Notes: generated by a model from the letters alone, not told the origin. Numbered from the stretch's first letter, positions 50,482 to 63,912 are shown. The stretch is DNA of 64,000 nt from Amycolatopsis lexingtonensis (GCF_014873755.1 NZ_JADBEG010000001.1:7042501-7106500), one strand, 5' to 3'. Translations and numbers: made by a program.

Positions 50482-51045
50482 TCAGCTGCCTTCGCCGCTG
50501 CCCTGGTTGTTGCCCTGGTTGTTGCCCTGGCCGCCGCGGAAGCCCGGGCCGCGGCCGTCGAAGCCCTGGGGGCCGCTGTACTGGCGGTGCATGCCGGGGC
50601 GGCCGTCGCGGGGGCCGTGGTGGCTCGCGGCGGCGATCCCGCCGACGATGCCGCCGCCGACCAGCAGGCCGAGGACCCCCACGGCGACGAGCTGGGTGGC
50701 GCGGTGGCCGACGAACCGCCGGAAGCCGCCGGACTGGCGTGGCGCGGCCGCGGGCGGGCCCCAGGCGCCGTAGGACTGGCCGGGGCCGGGCTGGGAGAGC
50801 TGAGGGGTGGGTGGCGCCTGCCCGCCACCGGCCGCCGGAGTGGCTGGCTGAGCGGGCGGTTGCTGGCCGAGGACCGCGGTCTGGTCGGCGGCCGGGGCGG
50901 CGGGCTCGCCCGGAGCAGCCGCCGCGGGCTGGGCGGGTGGTTGCTGAGCGGGCACCGCCGGGGTCTCGGCCGGGGTGGTCGGCTGCTCGACGGTGGGCTG
51001 GTCGGCTCCCTGCGGGGCCTTCTCCTCGCGCGGCTGGTCGTTCAT
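50482..51045 (-). CDS. Hypothetical proline-rich membrane protein
   Basis: 187 residues. A cytoplasmic Pro/Ala/Gln-rich disordered half (about 1-110) with repeats of the QPPAQPA type precedes one membrane helix (about 126-148, QLVAVGVLGLLVGGGIVGGI) and a Gly/Asn/Arg-rich exterior with repeated GNNQ. The start at 51045 follows GGAGCG. No family is recognised. It lies between ubiA and the GT-C gene on the same strand. Confidence 0.7.
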   Translation of the reverse strand: MNDQPREEKAPQGADQPTVEQPTTPAETPAVPAQQPPAQPAAAAPGEPAAPAADQTAVLGQQPPAQPATPAAGGGQAPPTPQLSQPGPGQSYGAWGPPAAAPRQSGGFRRFVGHRATQLVAVGVLGLLVGGGIVGGIAAASHHGPRDGRPGMHRQYSGPQGFDGRGPGFRGGQGNNQGNNQGSGEGS

Positions 51046-51156
51046 AGTCGCTCCTGTGGTCACGGGGACGGGCGCAGTGCCCGCCCCCACCACCTCAGGG
51101 TGCGCCGTTCAGCTGTGTTTCACCTGAAACGAACCTGTCGATCCGCCATGAGAGGG

Positions 51157-52121
51157 TCACAGGTAGAACGACAGGAACAGCGTGACCACCCAGGTCGCGC
51201 CCAGCACCTGCAGGATGCGGTCCTTGAGCGCGATCTCCTCGGGCTCGCCCGCGATGCCGCCGTCGACGTCGACCGCGTAGCGCAGCACCGCCACCACGAA
51301 CGGGACCATCGAGATGAGCGCCCACACCGAGTTGTGCTCGGTCTGGCGGATCTCGAACGCCCAGAGGCAGTACGACATGATCAGGATCGCCGCCGACGTC
51401 GCCCAGACGAACCGCAGGTAGCTGGCCGAATACTTCTTCAGCGACGAGCGGATCTTCGCGCCCGTCCGCTCGAACAGCATGATCTCCGCGTAGCGCTTGC
51501 CCGCCACCATGAACAGCGAGCCGAACGCCGTGACCAGCAGGAACCACTGGGACAGCGCGATGCCGCCCGCGACGCCACCGGCGATCGAGCGCATCAGGAA
51601 GCCCGAACCGACGATGGCCAGGTCGACCACCGGCTGGTGCTTGAGGCCGAAGCAGTAGCCGAGCTGGACGGCTTCGTAGACCGCCAGCACGACCGCCAGC
51701 TGCCAGCTGGCGATGAACGACACGCCGAGGCCGGCCAGGAAGAACACGACCGCGGCCCCGTACGCGACGGGGACCGGCACGATGCCGGCCGCGATCGGCC
51801 GGTTGCGCTTGGTCGGGTGCGCCTTGTCGGCCTCGACGTCGATGGCGTCGTTGATCAGGTAGACCGAGCTCGCCGTCAGGGAGAAGGCCACGAAGGCGAT
51901 GATCGCGTCGATCAGGAGACCGGTGCGGTCGGTCGACTTCGAGAACGCGAAGAACGGGGCCGCGAAGACCAGGACGTTCTTCACCCACTGGCGCGGCCGC
52001 GCCGTCTTGATGACGCCGCCGACCAGGCCGAACCGGCCGCGTGACGCGGTGGGCTCCGTGGTCTCCGGAGCCTCGGAAGTCACGGCCGTTTCCTCACTGG
52101 GGCGCTGCTCGGTCGTTTCGC

Positions 52122-52125
<4 letters not shown>
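51157..52125 (-). CDS. ubiA: Decaprenyl-phosphate phosphoribosyltransferase (UbiA family), Rv3806c-like
   Basis: 322 residues, about nine helices after a Glu/Thr-rich cytoplasmic tail. Prenyltransferase motifs: NDAIDVEADKAHPTKRNRP (NDxxD with the K-R-N-R-P-I loop) and a second acidic region near YAEIMLFERTGAKIR. It moves phosphoribose from PRPP to decaprenyl phosphate, the step before DprE1. It overlaps the PAP2 gene by four bases in the glf-PAP2-ubiA order of mycobacteria. Confidence 0.94.
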
Positions 52126-55945
<3,820 letters not shown>

Positions 55946-55948
55946 TGC

Positions 55949-55988
55949 GCCCTCGTGGCCGCGGCGCCCCAGCCGCGGCCACGAGGGC
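55949..55988 (+). terminator. Terminator, 17-bp perfect stem
   Basis: Arms 55949-55965 and 55972-55988 pair perfectly with a 6-base loop, starting 3 bases after the DUF6541 stop codon. There is no T-tract, which is usual for high-GC actinobacterial terminators. It may also serve the convergent oxidoreductase gene. Confidence 0.8.
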
Positions 55989-56083
55989 CCCCGACCCCCC
56001 GGGGTGATCTCGGTCGTCTGTGAGGAAGGACGCCCGAGGAGCGGCAATCGGTTTCCCGCTCACCCCGATGTCACCCGGACGGC

Positions 56084-56965
56084 CTAGTGCAGCTCCGGCA
56101 GGACGTCGCTCGCCACCTGCTCCAGCACAGCCTCGCGGCCCTCGTACGGCGTCGACGAGCGCGGCCAGTGCGAGATCACGTCGGTGAAGCCCAGCTCGCC
56201 CGCCCGGCCCACGGCGTCGCGGAACGCCTCCACGCTGCTCAGCGAGAACACCGGGGACGAGTCCAGGTTGACGTACCGCTGGACGCTCGCCCGGTCGCGG
56301 CCCACTGCGTCCAGCCGCTGGTCGAAGACCTCGGTGAGCTGCTTGACGCCGGCCCACCACTCGTCGGCCGTCGCGCCGCCCTTGCCCGTCGTCACCCAGC
56401 CGGCGCCGAAGCGGGCGGCGAGCGTCATCGTGCGGGGGCCGTTGGCCGCGACGACGAACGGCAACCTGGGACGCTGCACCGGGCCGGGCAGGTTGCGGGC
56501 CTCGCGGGCCCGGTAGTACTCGCCGTCGAAGTCGAACTTGTCGGTCATCAGCAGCCCGTCGAGCGCCTCGACGAACTCGGTGAAACGGTCCACGCGCTGC
56601 TTCGCCGTCAGCTCGGGGGCGTCGAGGACCGCGCCGTCGTAGTGCAGGTGGTCGACGCCCGCGCCGACGCCGAGGACGAACCGGCCGTCGGAGACGTCGT
56701 CGAGGGTGATCAGTTCACGCGTGAACGGCACGGGGTGCCGGGCGACCGGCGACGCCACGAAGGTGCCCAGCCGGATGCGGGACGTCACCATCGCCGCCGC
56801 GGTGAGGGTCGGGACCGCGGAGAACCACGGGCCGTCGACCAGGTTGCGCCAGCCCAGGTGGTCGTACGTCCACGCGTGGTCGAAGCCGTACTCCTCGGCG
56901 GCGCGCCACTTCGGCTCGGCGGCCCACCAACGATCTTCCGGAAGAATGACGATGCCTACTCGCAC
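56084..56965 (-). CDS. LLM-class F420-dependent oxidoreductase
   Basis: 293 residues from the GTG at 56965. Luciferase-like TIM barrel: RVGIVILPEDRW, YGFDHAWTYDHLGWR, RIRLGTFVASPVARHPVPF, DVSDGRFVLGVGAG and RPRLPFVVAANGPR. These features match actinobacterial F420-type members rather than FMN monooxygenases, but cofactor choice is not proven. TAGCGT lies 8 bases upstream. It is divergent from the HAD gene. Confidence 0.88.
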   Translation of the reverse strand: MRVGIVILPEDRWWAAEPKWRAAEEYGFDHAWTYDHLGWRNLVDGPWFSAVPTLTAAAMVTSRIRLGTFVASPVARHPVPFTRELITLDDVSDGRFVLGVGAGVDHLHYDGAVLDAPELTAKQRVDRFTEFVEALDGLLMTDKFDFDGEYYRAREARNLPGPVQRPRLPFVVAANGPRTMTLAARFGAGWVTTGKGGATADEWWAGVKQLTEVFDQRLDAVGRDRASVQRYVNLDSSPVFSLSSVEAFRDAVGRAGELGFTDVISHWPRSSTPYEGREAVLEQVASDVLPELH

Positions 56966-57046
56966 AGGTCCGGACGCTAGCGGTAACCACCGACAGTCGC
57001 ACGGACGGGGACGTGGCCACCCGAACGTGTCAGGGACAATGGCAGG

Positions 57047-57862
57047 GTGGAGAGACCCCAGTTGATCGCGTCCGATGTCGACGGCACCCTGCTCGGCCCC
57101 TCCGAAACCCTCACCGCCCGCACCATCGCGACCGTCCGGCGGGCGATCGACGCGGGGGTGCCGTTCGTGCTGGCCAGCGGCCGGCCGCCGCGGTGGATCG
57201 CCCCGGTCGCGAAGCCGCTCGAGCTGACCGGCTACGCCGTGTGCGCGAACGGCGCCGTGCTCTACGACTGCGGCCGCGAGGAGATCCTCGAGGTGCACGG
57301 CCTGCTCGCGCCCACGCTGCTGCACGACATCGCGCACGCCCTCGACAAGGCGCTGCCCGGCTGCCGGCTGGCCGCCGAGCGCGTCAGCACCGGCGCGGTC
57401 GACCACGACATGCGCAACTTCGTGATCGAGCCGGACTACCACAACCCCTGGGGCGACGGCGAAGGCCGGACCGCGCCGCGGGGCGAGGTGCTCGGGCACC
57501 CGGCGATCAAGCTGCTGGTCAGCCACCGCGGGATGTCGTCCGAGGAGATGGCCGACGGGGTCAACGCGCTGTTCGACCGCGAGGTGGACGTCACGTACTC
57601 GTCGTCGGGCGGCCTGGTGGAGCTGTCGGCGCACGGCATCACGAAGGCGACCGGCCTGGCCGACCTCGCGCGGCGCCTGGACGTCGACCCCGAGCGGGTG
57701 ATCGCGTTCGGCGACATGCCCAACGACGTCGAGATGCTGCGCTGGGCCGGCCACGGCGTCGCGATGGAGAACGGGCACCCGCAGGTGCTCGCGGTGGCCG
57801 ACGAAGTCACCGGCCCGGCCGGCGAGGACGGGGTCGCGCAGGTCCTTGAGCGCTGGTTCTAG
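57047..57862 (+). CDS. HAD-superfamily (Cof-type) phosphatase
   Basis: 271 residues. Motif I DVDGTLLGPSE with nucleophile Asp10, motif II LASGRPP, motif III Lys in HGITKATGL, and motif IV FGDMPNDVEMLRWAG. A large C2-type cap lies between motifs II and III. It is likely a sugar- or nucleotide-phosphate phosphatase. The GTG lies 6 bases behind GACAAT, a leaderless start. It overlaps the convergent acyltransferase by four bases. Confidence 0.92.
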   Translation: MERPQLIASDVDGTLLGPSETLTARTIATVRRAIDAGVPFVLASGRPPRWIAPVAKPLELTGYAVCANGAVLYDCGREEILEVHGLLAPTLLHDIAHALDKALPGCRLAAERVSTGAVDHDMRNFVIEPDYHNPWGDGEGRTAPRGEVLGHPAIKLLVSHRGMSSEEMADGVNALFDREVDVTYSSSGGLVELSAHGITKATGLADLARRLDVDPERVIAFGDMPNDVEMLRWAGHGVAMENGHPQVLAVADEVTGPAGEDGVAQVLERWF

Positions 57863-58587
57863 CGGCGGTCGAGCTCGGCCGCTTCGGCCGGGGTCGGCGC
57901 CGTCCCGCCCAGGTGGGCGGGCAGCCACCAGCGTTCCTCGTCGGAGGCGGGCTGGTCCGGGTACTCGGCCTGGGCGCGGTCGAGCAGCGCGCTCATCCGG
58001 GTGCGCAGCTCCTTCGTCACGACGTCCCAGTCGTCGCCCTTCGCCGGGTGCATCGGCTCGCCGATGAGGATCGAGATCGGCACGTGCCGCCGGGTCAGGT
58101 CCTTGGGCCGGCCCTTCGTCCAGAGCCGCTGGGTGCCCCACAGCGCCATCGGCACGACCGGGACATCGGCCGCCGCGGCCATCCGGACGGCGCCCGACTT
58201 GATCCCCTTGACGGTGAACGACTGGCTGATCGTCGCTTCCGGGAACACGCCGACGACCTCACCGGCCTGCAGCTTTTCGAGCGCCTCGCGGTAGGAGGCC
58301 AGCCCGGCGGAGCGGTCGACGGAGATGTGGTGCATCCCGCGCATCAACGGTCCGGCGATCTTGTTGTCGAAGATCTCCTTCTTCGCCATGAACCGCGTCA
58401 GCCGCTTGGCCGGGCGCGCGCCGAGGCCGCAGAAGATGAAGTCCAGGTAGCTGACGTGGTTGCACGCGATGACCGCGCCGCCGCGGCGCGGGATGTGCTC
58501 CGCGCCGTCGACCCGGATGCGGTTGTCGAGCACGCGGAACATCGTCCGGGCCGCGGCGATCACGGGCGGGTACACGAAGTCGGCCAT
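57859..58587 (-). CDS. 1-acyl-sn-glycerol-3-phosphate acyltransferase-like (PlsC)
   Basis: 242 residues. Acyltransferase block I NHVSYLDFIFC (H-x4-D), block III FPEATISQSFTVKG and block IV VPVVPMALWGTQRLW. It transfers acyl chains to a glycerophosphate or similar acceptor at the membrane. The ATG lies 6 bases behind TAACCT (leaderless). It follows two polytopic membrane genes on the same strand but has its own start signal. Confidence 0.92.
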   Translation of the reverse strand: MADFVYPPVIAAARTMFRVLDNRIRVDGAEHIPRRGGAVIACNHVSYLDFIFCGLGARPAKRLTRFMAKKEIFDNKIAGPLMRGMHHISVDRSAGLASYREALEKLQAGEVVGVFPEATISQSFTVKGIKSGAVRMAAAADVPVVPMALWGTQRLWTKGRPKDLTRRHVPISILIGEPMHPAKGDDWDVVTKELRTRMSALLDRAQAEYPDQPASDEERWWLPAHLGGTAPTPAEAAELDRR

Positions 58588-58596
58588 CGCGCCAGG

Positions 58597-60042
58597 TTAC
58601 GCGACCGTAGGTTTCGGGCGGCCGTTCAGCGGTGAAGGACACACGGCCAGCACCACGGCCAGCAGGAGCGTGAACAGCGCGACCGACTGGTGCTTGATGC
58701 CCTCGATGCCGTCGCCCAGCGCCGCGGTGCCGAACTGTGTCAGCGAGACGGCGAGCAGGAACGCCAGCACCACGCCCACTGCGGTGCGCCGCCGAAACCA
58801 GGCTCTGACCAGCACGAACAGCCAGATCGGCACCAGCGCGAACAGGCCGAGCGGGGCGAGCACGCCGGTCAGCCACGACACGACCGGCACCCGGTGCTCC
58901 TGCGCGTGCGGCGCGAAGCCGGCCTCCTGGTCGAAGCTGCCGAGGTAGTCCGGCCGTGCGGTGAGCTGGTCGGTCGCGGCCCGGTTCAGGACTTCGAGAG
59001 TCCGGCCGGGGTGCGTCGCGAAGTAGCCGACGACGTGCGGGCGGCTCATCAGCTCGCGGTAGCGCGGGTAGAGCGGGTCGATCCGGGCCGGGTGCGGGTG
59101 CCACCAGCCGTTGCCCGCGTACTGCGCGAACGACGGCGGCAGGCCGAGCGCGGCGAGGTCGGCCTGGGTGTCGTGCCTGCCGTCGACGATGTTCAGGAAG
59201 ATCGAGTTGAACATGTTGATCTCGCGCGAGTCGTCCCCGGGGAACTCGGCGTACGTGCCGTCGGGGGCGAGCGCGGGTTCGACGCTCCGCTGCGCCGCCA
59301 GCGTGACCAGCCCGACGGCACCGATGACCAGCACCGCGGCCGCCCACCGCTTGACCCCGCGCAGCGTGCCCGGCCGGACCAGCAGCACCGCGAGCGCGAG
59401 GATCGGCAGGATGATCAGCGTCTGGACCTTGGCGTTGACCGCCAGGACGCCGCCGGCGAACGTCACCGCCATGCCCGCGTAGCTCCAGGCGCCCTCGCGC
59501 GCGGTCAGCAGCAGGCCGCCGACGGCGAGCAGCAGGCCGAGGAAGGCCGCGCCTTCGCCCAGGATCGCGGCGAAGTACCCGAAGAACGCCGAATCGGCGA
59601 CGACCAGCAGCAGCCCGGCCGCCACCGCGAGCCGGACGCGCCGCGCGTACGGCAGGCCGAGCACGATCGCCGTGACGGCGGCCGCGGCGATGACGCTGCT
59701 CAGCAGGCCCAGCACGACCAGGCTCAGCGTGCCGGGGTGGCCGGCCGGCCCGCCGAGCCGGACGGCCAGGTCCGCGAGCCAGCTCTGCGTCAGCAGGTAC
59801 GTCGGCCGGCACGGCGGCGTCCCCGGCGCGGGCGTGTAGGCGAGGTGGACGAACGCCTCGGGCAGGCCCTTCCAGGTGATCCCGGCGCCGCACAGCACGC
59901 GGCCGCCGTCGCCGTTGTTGGACATCGCGATCGGGCGCGGCACCAGGAACCGCACCACGAACAGGGCGAGCGACGCGCCGAACACCCCGATCCCGAGCCG
60001 CGTCTCGGCGGGCAGCCGCCGTGCCGGGGCCTCGAGCTTCAC
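58597..60042 (-). CDS. Polytopic membrane protein, probable GT-C glycosyltransferase
   Basis: 481 residues from the GTG at 60042, overlapping the upstream stop as GTGA. About 11 helices. The first exterior loop has PRPIAMSNNGDGGRVLCGAG with an Asp after helix 1. A long exterior segment near 270-360 includes EFPGDDSREINMFNSIFLNI and NGWWHPHP. The layout resembles GT-C hexosyltransferases of surface glycans (WsfD-like) but I cannot assign a family with confidence. Coupled to the next gene upstream. Confidence 0.7.
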   Translation of the reverse strand: MKLEAPARRLPAETRLGIGVFGASLALFVVRFLVPRPIAMSNNGDGGRVLCGAGITWKGLPEAFVHLAYTPAPGTPPCRPTYLLTQSWLADLAVRLGGPAGHPGTLSLVVLGLLSSVIAAAAVTAIVLGLPYARRVRLAVAAGLLLVVADSAFFGYFAAILGEGAAFLGLLLAVGGLLLTAREGAWSYAGMAVTFAGGVLAVNAKVQTLIILPILALAVLLVRPGTLRGVKRWAAAVLVIGAVGLVTLAAQRSVEPALAPDGTYAEFPGDDSREINMFNSIFLNIVDGRHDTQADLAALGLPPSFAQYAGNGWWHPHPARIDPLYPRYRELMSRPHVVGYFATHPGRTLEVLNRAATDQLTARPDYLGSFDQEAGFAPHAQEHRVPVVSWLTGVLAPLGLFALVPIWLFVLVRAWFRRRTAVGVVLAFLLAVSLTQFGTAALGDGIEGIKHQSVALFTLLLAVVLAVCPSPLNGRPKPTVA

Positions 60043-61694
60043 GTAGGACAGGGTACGTAGCGGAAGTCCGGCCCCTTGTCGAGGTCGGCGACCACGGCCT
60101 TCGCCTGTTCCGCGCGCGGGTACACCGCGACCCAGTACGGCGTGCCGACGCGGCGGAAGGTCGCGACCTCGTACTGGCCCGCGTAGACCGGGTCGATGGC
60201 GCAGTGCTGGCGGTCGGCGTAGCCGCCGTCGCCCGGCACGGCGACGGTCGGGCGCCGGCCGTTGACGACGTAGTCGTAGTCGGTCGAGACGCCGCCTTCG
60301 TGCCGCCCTTCGCGGGCGATGTGGTCGTCGGTGCGGCCGAGGACGTCGACGATGAGCAGCTGACCGCCGCGGGCGGCGAGCGCGCCGGGCGCGCTGCCGC
60401 TGACCACGGACCCGGGCGGCAGGTACTCGCCGAGCCAGCCGCCGATCTCGGCGAGCTGGGTGCCGTTCGCGCGCCAGTCGCGCACCCGGTCGAGCATCTC
60501 GGGGCTGAACACCGAGACGAGCACCGCGATCCCGGCCAGCCCGCAGGCGGTCACCGGCACCAGCCGCGTCGCGGTGGGCCACGACCGCGGCGACGGCGCC
60601 GGCCGGCCTTCGACGTCCGCGGTGAGCACGCCCCACACCGCGACGGAAGCGACGGCGAGCAGCGGCGGCACCGGGGCCAGCAGCCGCCACGCCGGGCCGG
60701 GGTCGCCGCCGATCAGCACCGCGGCGGCCGCGAGCCCGAGCGCCATCGCGAACAGCAGCCAGACCAGCGCCCGTGCCTCGCCCGCGCCACGGCGCAGCAG
60801 GAGCGCGACCGCGGCGACCAGCCCGAGCAGCAGGAAGCCCTGGTGCGCGAGCGCGAACCCGGACAGGTACGGCCAGCCGGTGGCGACCTGCGAGCCGAAC
60901 GGGGCACCGAGCTTCGCGGCCAGCGGCGTGGGCAGGTAGTGCTGGTAGAACGTCATCCGCCAGGCCAGCCGCGGGATCAGGAACACCAGCGCGCCCAGCA
61001 GGTAGCCGGCCGGCGCCCACCAGCTGTGCTGCTTCTTCGCGGCGGCGCCGGTCAGCCACAGCCCGCCCAGCGCGGCCACGACGAGCCCTTCCGGGCTGGT
61101 CATGACGGCGAAGGCGACCAGCACCCCGGCGACGACCGGGCGGCGCGCCGCGAGCGAGTAGCCGACGGCGAGGACGAGCAGCACGAACAGCGGGACCTCG
61201 GAGCCGGACGGCCCGTAGACGGCCAGGCCGCCGGCGCTCGCCGTGAGCACCGCGGCGGCGACGCCGATCGCGGCACGCGGCTCGGCACCCTCGGGCGTGG
61301 CCGCGGCGACGATCCGGTTGACCAGGAAGTAGGCCAGCAGCACGCAGCCGAGCGTGGCGGCAACCCCGAACACGACGGCGGTGGTGTCGACCTCGGCGCC
61401 GAACGCGGCGCGCGGCAGGGCGATCAGCACCAGCCACAAGAAGTTCGTGTAGCCCTCGACGCGCTCTCCCGGGTTGAAGACGGGCCCGTTGCCGTCGGCG
61501 ATGTTCTGCGCGTACCGGAAGGACACCAGGGCGTCCTCGGTGACGGTCGCGAACAGCAGCTGGTGGAGCAGCGAGAGGCCGAGGGTCAGCGTGAGGACCG
61601 TGCCGCGCCAGCCGCGTTCGGCGTCGAGGCGGGTCCAGGACAGGACGACGATCGCGGCGAGGACGAGCCACGCCACCACGACCGCGTAGACCAC
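60039..61694 (-). CDS. GT-C membrane glycosyltransferase, AftB-like
   Basis: 551 residues behind GAGGGGG. About 10-11 helices and a soluble C-terminal domain (about 430-551). The first exterior loop reads VTEDALVSFRYAQNIADGNG then PVFNPGERVEGYTNFLW, the pattern of the AftB (Rv3805c) family of arabinofuranosyltransferases and related GT-C enzymes, with acidic residues E-D as likely catalytic. It may add terminal arabinose or another polyprenyl-phosphate sugar. It forms an operon with the polytopic gene downstream. Confidence 0.75.
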   Translation of the reverse strand: MVYAVVVAWLVLAAIVVLSWTRLDAERGWRGTVLTLTLGLSLLHQLLFATVTEDALVSFRYAQNIADGNGPVFNPGERVEGYTNFLWLVLIALPRAAFGAEVDTTAVVFGVAATLGCVLLAYFLVNRIVAAATPEGAEPRAAIGVAAAVLTASAGGLAVYGPSGSEVPLFVLLVLAVGYSLAARRPVVAGVLVAFAVMTSPEGLVVAALGGLWLTGAAAKKQHSWWAPAGYLLGALVFLIPRLAWRMTFYQHYLPTPLAAKLGAPFGSQVATGWPYLSGFALAHQGFLLLGLVAAVALLLRRGAGEARALVWLLFAMALGLAAAAVLIGGDPGPAWRLLAPVPPLLAVASVAVWGVLTADVEGRPAPSPRSWPTATRLVPVTACGLAGIAVLVSVFSPEMLDRVRDWRANGTQLAEIGGWLGEYLPPGSVVSGSAPGALAARGGQLLIVDVLGRTDDHIAREGRHEGGVSTDYDYVVNGRRPTVAVPGDGGYADRQHCAIDPVYAGQYEVATFRRVGTPYWVAVYPRAEQAKAVVADLDKGPDFRYVPCPT

Positions 61695-61773
61695 CCGTCC
61701 CCCTCACGTCGTCCCCCATCCGCCCGGCCGGGCGGCACCGCCAGGTTATCGGGCCCCGACGGTGGTGCGTTTC

Positions 61774-61855
61774 CTTCGGTTTACCCCGGGCGATCGAAAA
61801 AACCGAAGATCGCCTACTCCGCGTTAGTCAATCAAGGAAATTCACTCGTTAATAT
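61774..61855 (+). promoter_or_regulatory. AT-rich promoter region of DUF6541 copy 2 with inverted repeat
   Basis: CTTCGGTTT (61774-61782) and AAACCGAAG (61800-61808) form 9-base arms around CGATCG. Further right is TAATAT (61850-61855), a good sigma-A -10 match, giving a leader of about 100 bases before the GTG at 61964. The stretch 61790-61870 is markedly AT-rich for this genome. Confidence 0.5.
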
Positions 61856-61963
61856 AACCCGATCGGGTGGCAAACTCGACGGTCGAAGTGACGTCACTGA
61901 ATTGCCGCATCGGACTCCTCACCCCGCGACGCGAGGCCGATCTTCGTCGGCTTACTCTCCACC

Positions 61964-63850
61964 GTGCTTTCCGTCTGTACCGCCATTGTCGTCATCGCCG
62001 TCCCGGGACTGCTGCTCGGTCTCGCGGCCGGTTTGCGCGGCTGGGCCTTGGCCGGGCTGGCGCCGTTGTCGAGCTACGCGATCGGCGGGCTGACCGGACC
62101 GTGGACCGCGGCGCTGGGATTGCCCTTCAACGCGGTGACTTACGCCGTTTCCACGGTCGTTTTCGTCGCGGTCGCGTTCGGTGCCCGGAAACTGGCGGTG
62201 CGCCGCCGGCCGCCGGAGCCGGAGCCCGGCTTGTGGGCGCGGCGCGGGCACCTCGCGGTGGGGGCGTGCCTGCTCGTCGCGGCCGCCGCCGGCCTGTCCG
62301 CGGCCCTGCTCGGAATGGGCCGCCTCGGTGCGCTGCCGCAGGGCTTCGACGCGGTCTACCACGGCAACGCGGTCCGCTACATCGCCGACACCGGCGACGG
62401 CGGCCTGTTCGGCACCGGCCAGGTGAACTGGTACGGGGACGCGGCGCCGGTGTTCTACCCGAACGGGTACCACCTGCTGGCCTCGGTGACCTACCGGCTG
62501 AGCGGGGCGTCGATCCCGGAGACGCTGGACGCGAACACCGTGCTGCTGCCGGGCTTGCTCGCGTTGTCGCTGGTGACGCTGGTGCGCGAGTTCCGCGGCC
62601 GCGCGGTGCTGGCCGGCGCGGTGGCGCTGACGGCGGTGGCGCCGGTGATGGGCGTCTACGAGTCGATGGACCGCGGCCCGCTGCTGCCGTTCGCGCTGGG
62701 GGTGGCGCTGACGCCGCTGGGCGCGGTGGCCCTGCACCGGTACCTCGAGCGGGCGGCGCCGGACACCGGCCTGGTGCTGGTGCTGGCCGGTGTGGGCCTG
62801 CTGTGCGTCCACTCGTCGACGTTGTTCGGCGGCATCCTGTTCGCCGGGCCGCTGCTGGTGCAGCGCTGGCTCACGGGGTGGCGCCGGATCGGCCGCGACC
62901 TGCTCGCGCTGCTGCCGATCGCGGTGGCGTCGCTGGTGGTGGCGTGGCTGCAGCTGTCCGGCGCGCTGGGCCTGGCCACCGGCGCGGTGCCGTACTACGG
63001 CTGGCCTAGCGAGTACCGCGCGTCGACGGCGCTGGGGGCGCTGCTGGGGTTCCAGCACTTCGAGCCGCACCCGCAGGTATGGCTCTCGGTGGCGTTGTTC
63101 CTGGGCATCGTGTTCTTCGCGCGGGCGGGCGCGCTGCGCTGGATCGGCCTGACGGCGGCCGTGACGGGCCTGGCGTACATCGCGGTGGCGTCGTCGAACG
63201 CGCCGATCGTGATGGCGCTGTCCCGCCCGTGGTGGGACGACCCGTACCGCTTCTTCTCGATGGCGGCGATCCCGCTGTCCGTCCTGGCCGCGCACGGCCT
63301 GGCGTCGGCACAGGCCTGGCTGCGCGACCGCCTGCCCGCCCGGATCCCGGCGGTGGCCACCGCGGTGGTGGTGCTGCTGGGGTTCGTGGTGCTGTCGAAC
63401 GGCCTGTACGTCCGCTCCAACGGCGCCCGCGTGTACACCGGCTACCAGGCGGCGGACCCGGCGAAGCTGCGCACGACGCCCGGCGAGATCGCCGCGATGG
63501 AGGAACTCGGCCGGCTCGCGCGCCCGGGCGAATGGGCGATGAACGACCGTTTCGACGGAACGGCGTGGACCTATGCTTTGTCGGGTATTCGCACGGTCGC
63601 CGGGCATTTCGACGAAACTTTGCCGCCGAAGGACGCGCTCTTGCTGGCGGAGCGGTTTCACGATTACGAGAGCGACCCCGCGGTGCGTGCCGCGGTGCGG
63701 CGGTTGAACGTGCATTGGGTGATTTTGGGCAAGCCGTCGACGGAGCCAGGAAAGCCTTATCAGCCGGGGTTGATCGGATTGGCGGGTGCGCCGTTCTTGA
63801 AGGAGGCTTTCCGCAACTCGGACGCGGTGATCTACCGGCTGGTGGCCTGA
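61964..63850 (+). CDS. DUF6541 polytopic membrane protein, GT-C-like (copy 2)
   Basis: 628 residues from the GTG at 61964, the only start after an in-frame TGA upstream. It matches copy 1 (53936) throughout: GLRGWALAGLAPLSSYAIGG, GFDAVYHGNAVRYIADTGDG, NWYGDAAPVFYPNGYHLLAS, and the C-terminal MNDRFDGTAWTYALSGIRTV. About 12-13 helices and a soluble C-terminal domain. The last 300 bases use more A/T-ending codons than the rest. Likely a paralogous envelope glycosyltransferase with different acceptor or linkage; activity unproven. Confidence 0.8.
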   Translation: MLSVCTAIVVIAVPGLLLGLAAGLRGWALAGLAPLSSYAIGGLTGPWTAALGLPFNAVTYAVSTVVFVAVAFGARKLAVRRRPPEPEPGLWARRGHLAVGACLLVAAAAGLSAALLGMGRLGALPQGFDAVYHGNAVRYIADTGDGGLFGTGQVNWYGDAAPVFYPNGYHLLASVTYRLSGASIPETLDANTVLLPGLLALSLVTLVREFRGRAVLAGAVALTAVAPVMGVYESMDRGPLLPFALGVALTPLGAVALHRYLERAAPDTGLVLVLAGVGLLCVHSSTLFGGILFAGPLLVQRWLTGWRRIGRDLLALLPIAVASLVVAWLQLSGALGLATGAVPYYGWPSEYRASTALGALLGFQHFEPHPQVWLSVALFLGIVFFARAGALRWIGLTAAVTGLAYIAVASSNAPIVMALSRPWWDDPYRFFSMAAIPLSVLAAHGLASAQAWLRDRLPARIPAVATAVVVLLGFVVLSNGLYVRSNGARVYTGYQAADPAKLRTTPGEIAAMEELGRLARPGEWAMNDRFDGTAWTYALSGIRTVAGHFDETLPPKDALLLAERFHDYESDPAVRAAVRRLNVHWVILGKPSTEPGKPYQPGLIGLAGAPFLKEAFRNSDAVIYRLVA

Positions 63851-63857
63851 CCCCGAG

Positions 63858-63912
63858 TTGTCCACATGTGCGTAAGCCCTGTGGACAACCTGTGGGTGAC
63901 CCTGTGGACGGC
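63858..63912. repeat. DnaA-box-like cluster at the right edge
   Basis: TTGTCCACA (63858-63866) and TGTGGACAA (63880-63888) are perfect; TGTGGGTGA (63891-63899) and TGTGGACGG (63903-63911) are degenerate. They follow the DUF6541 stop codon. The rest of the window to 64000 shows no supported gene. Confidence 0.55.

Noticed and set aside
56084..58141. Upstream extension of the LLM oxidoreductase frame to 685 codons
   Set aside because: The extension is antisense to the HAD gene, lacks codon bias, and the GTG at 56965 begins exactly at the family start.
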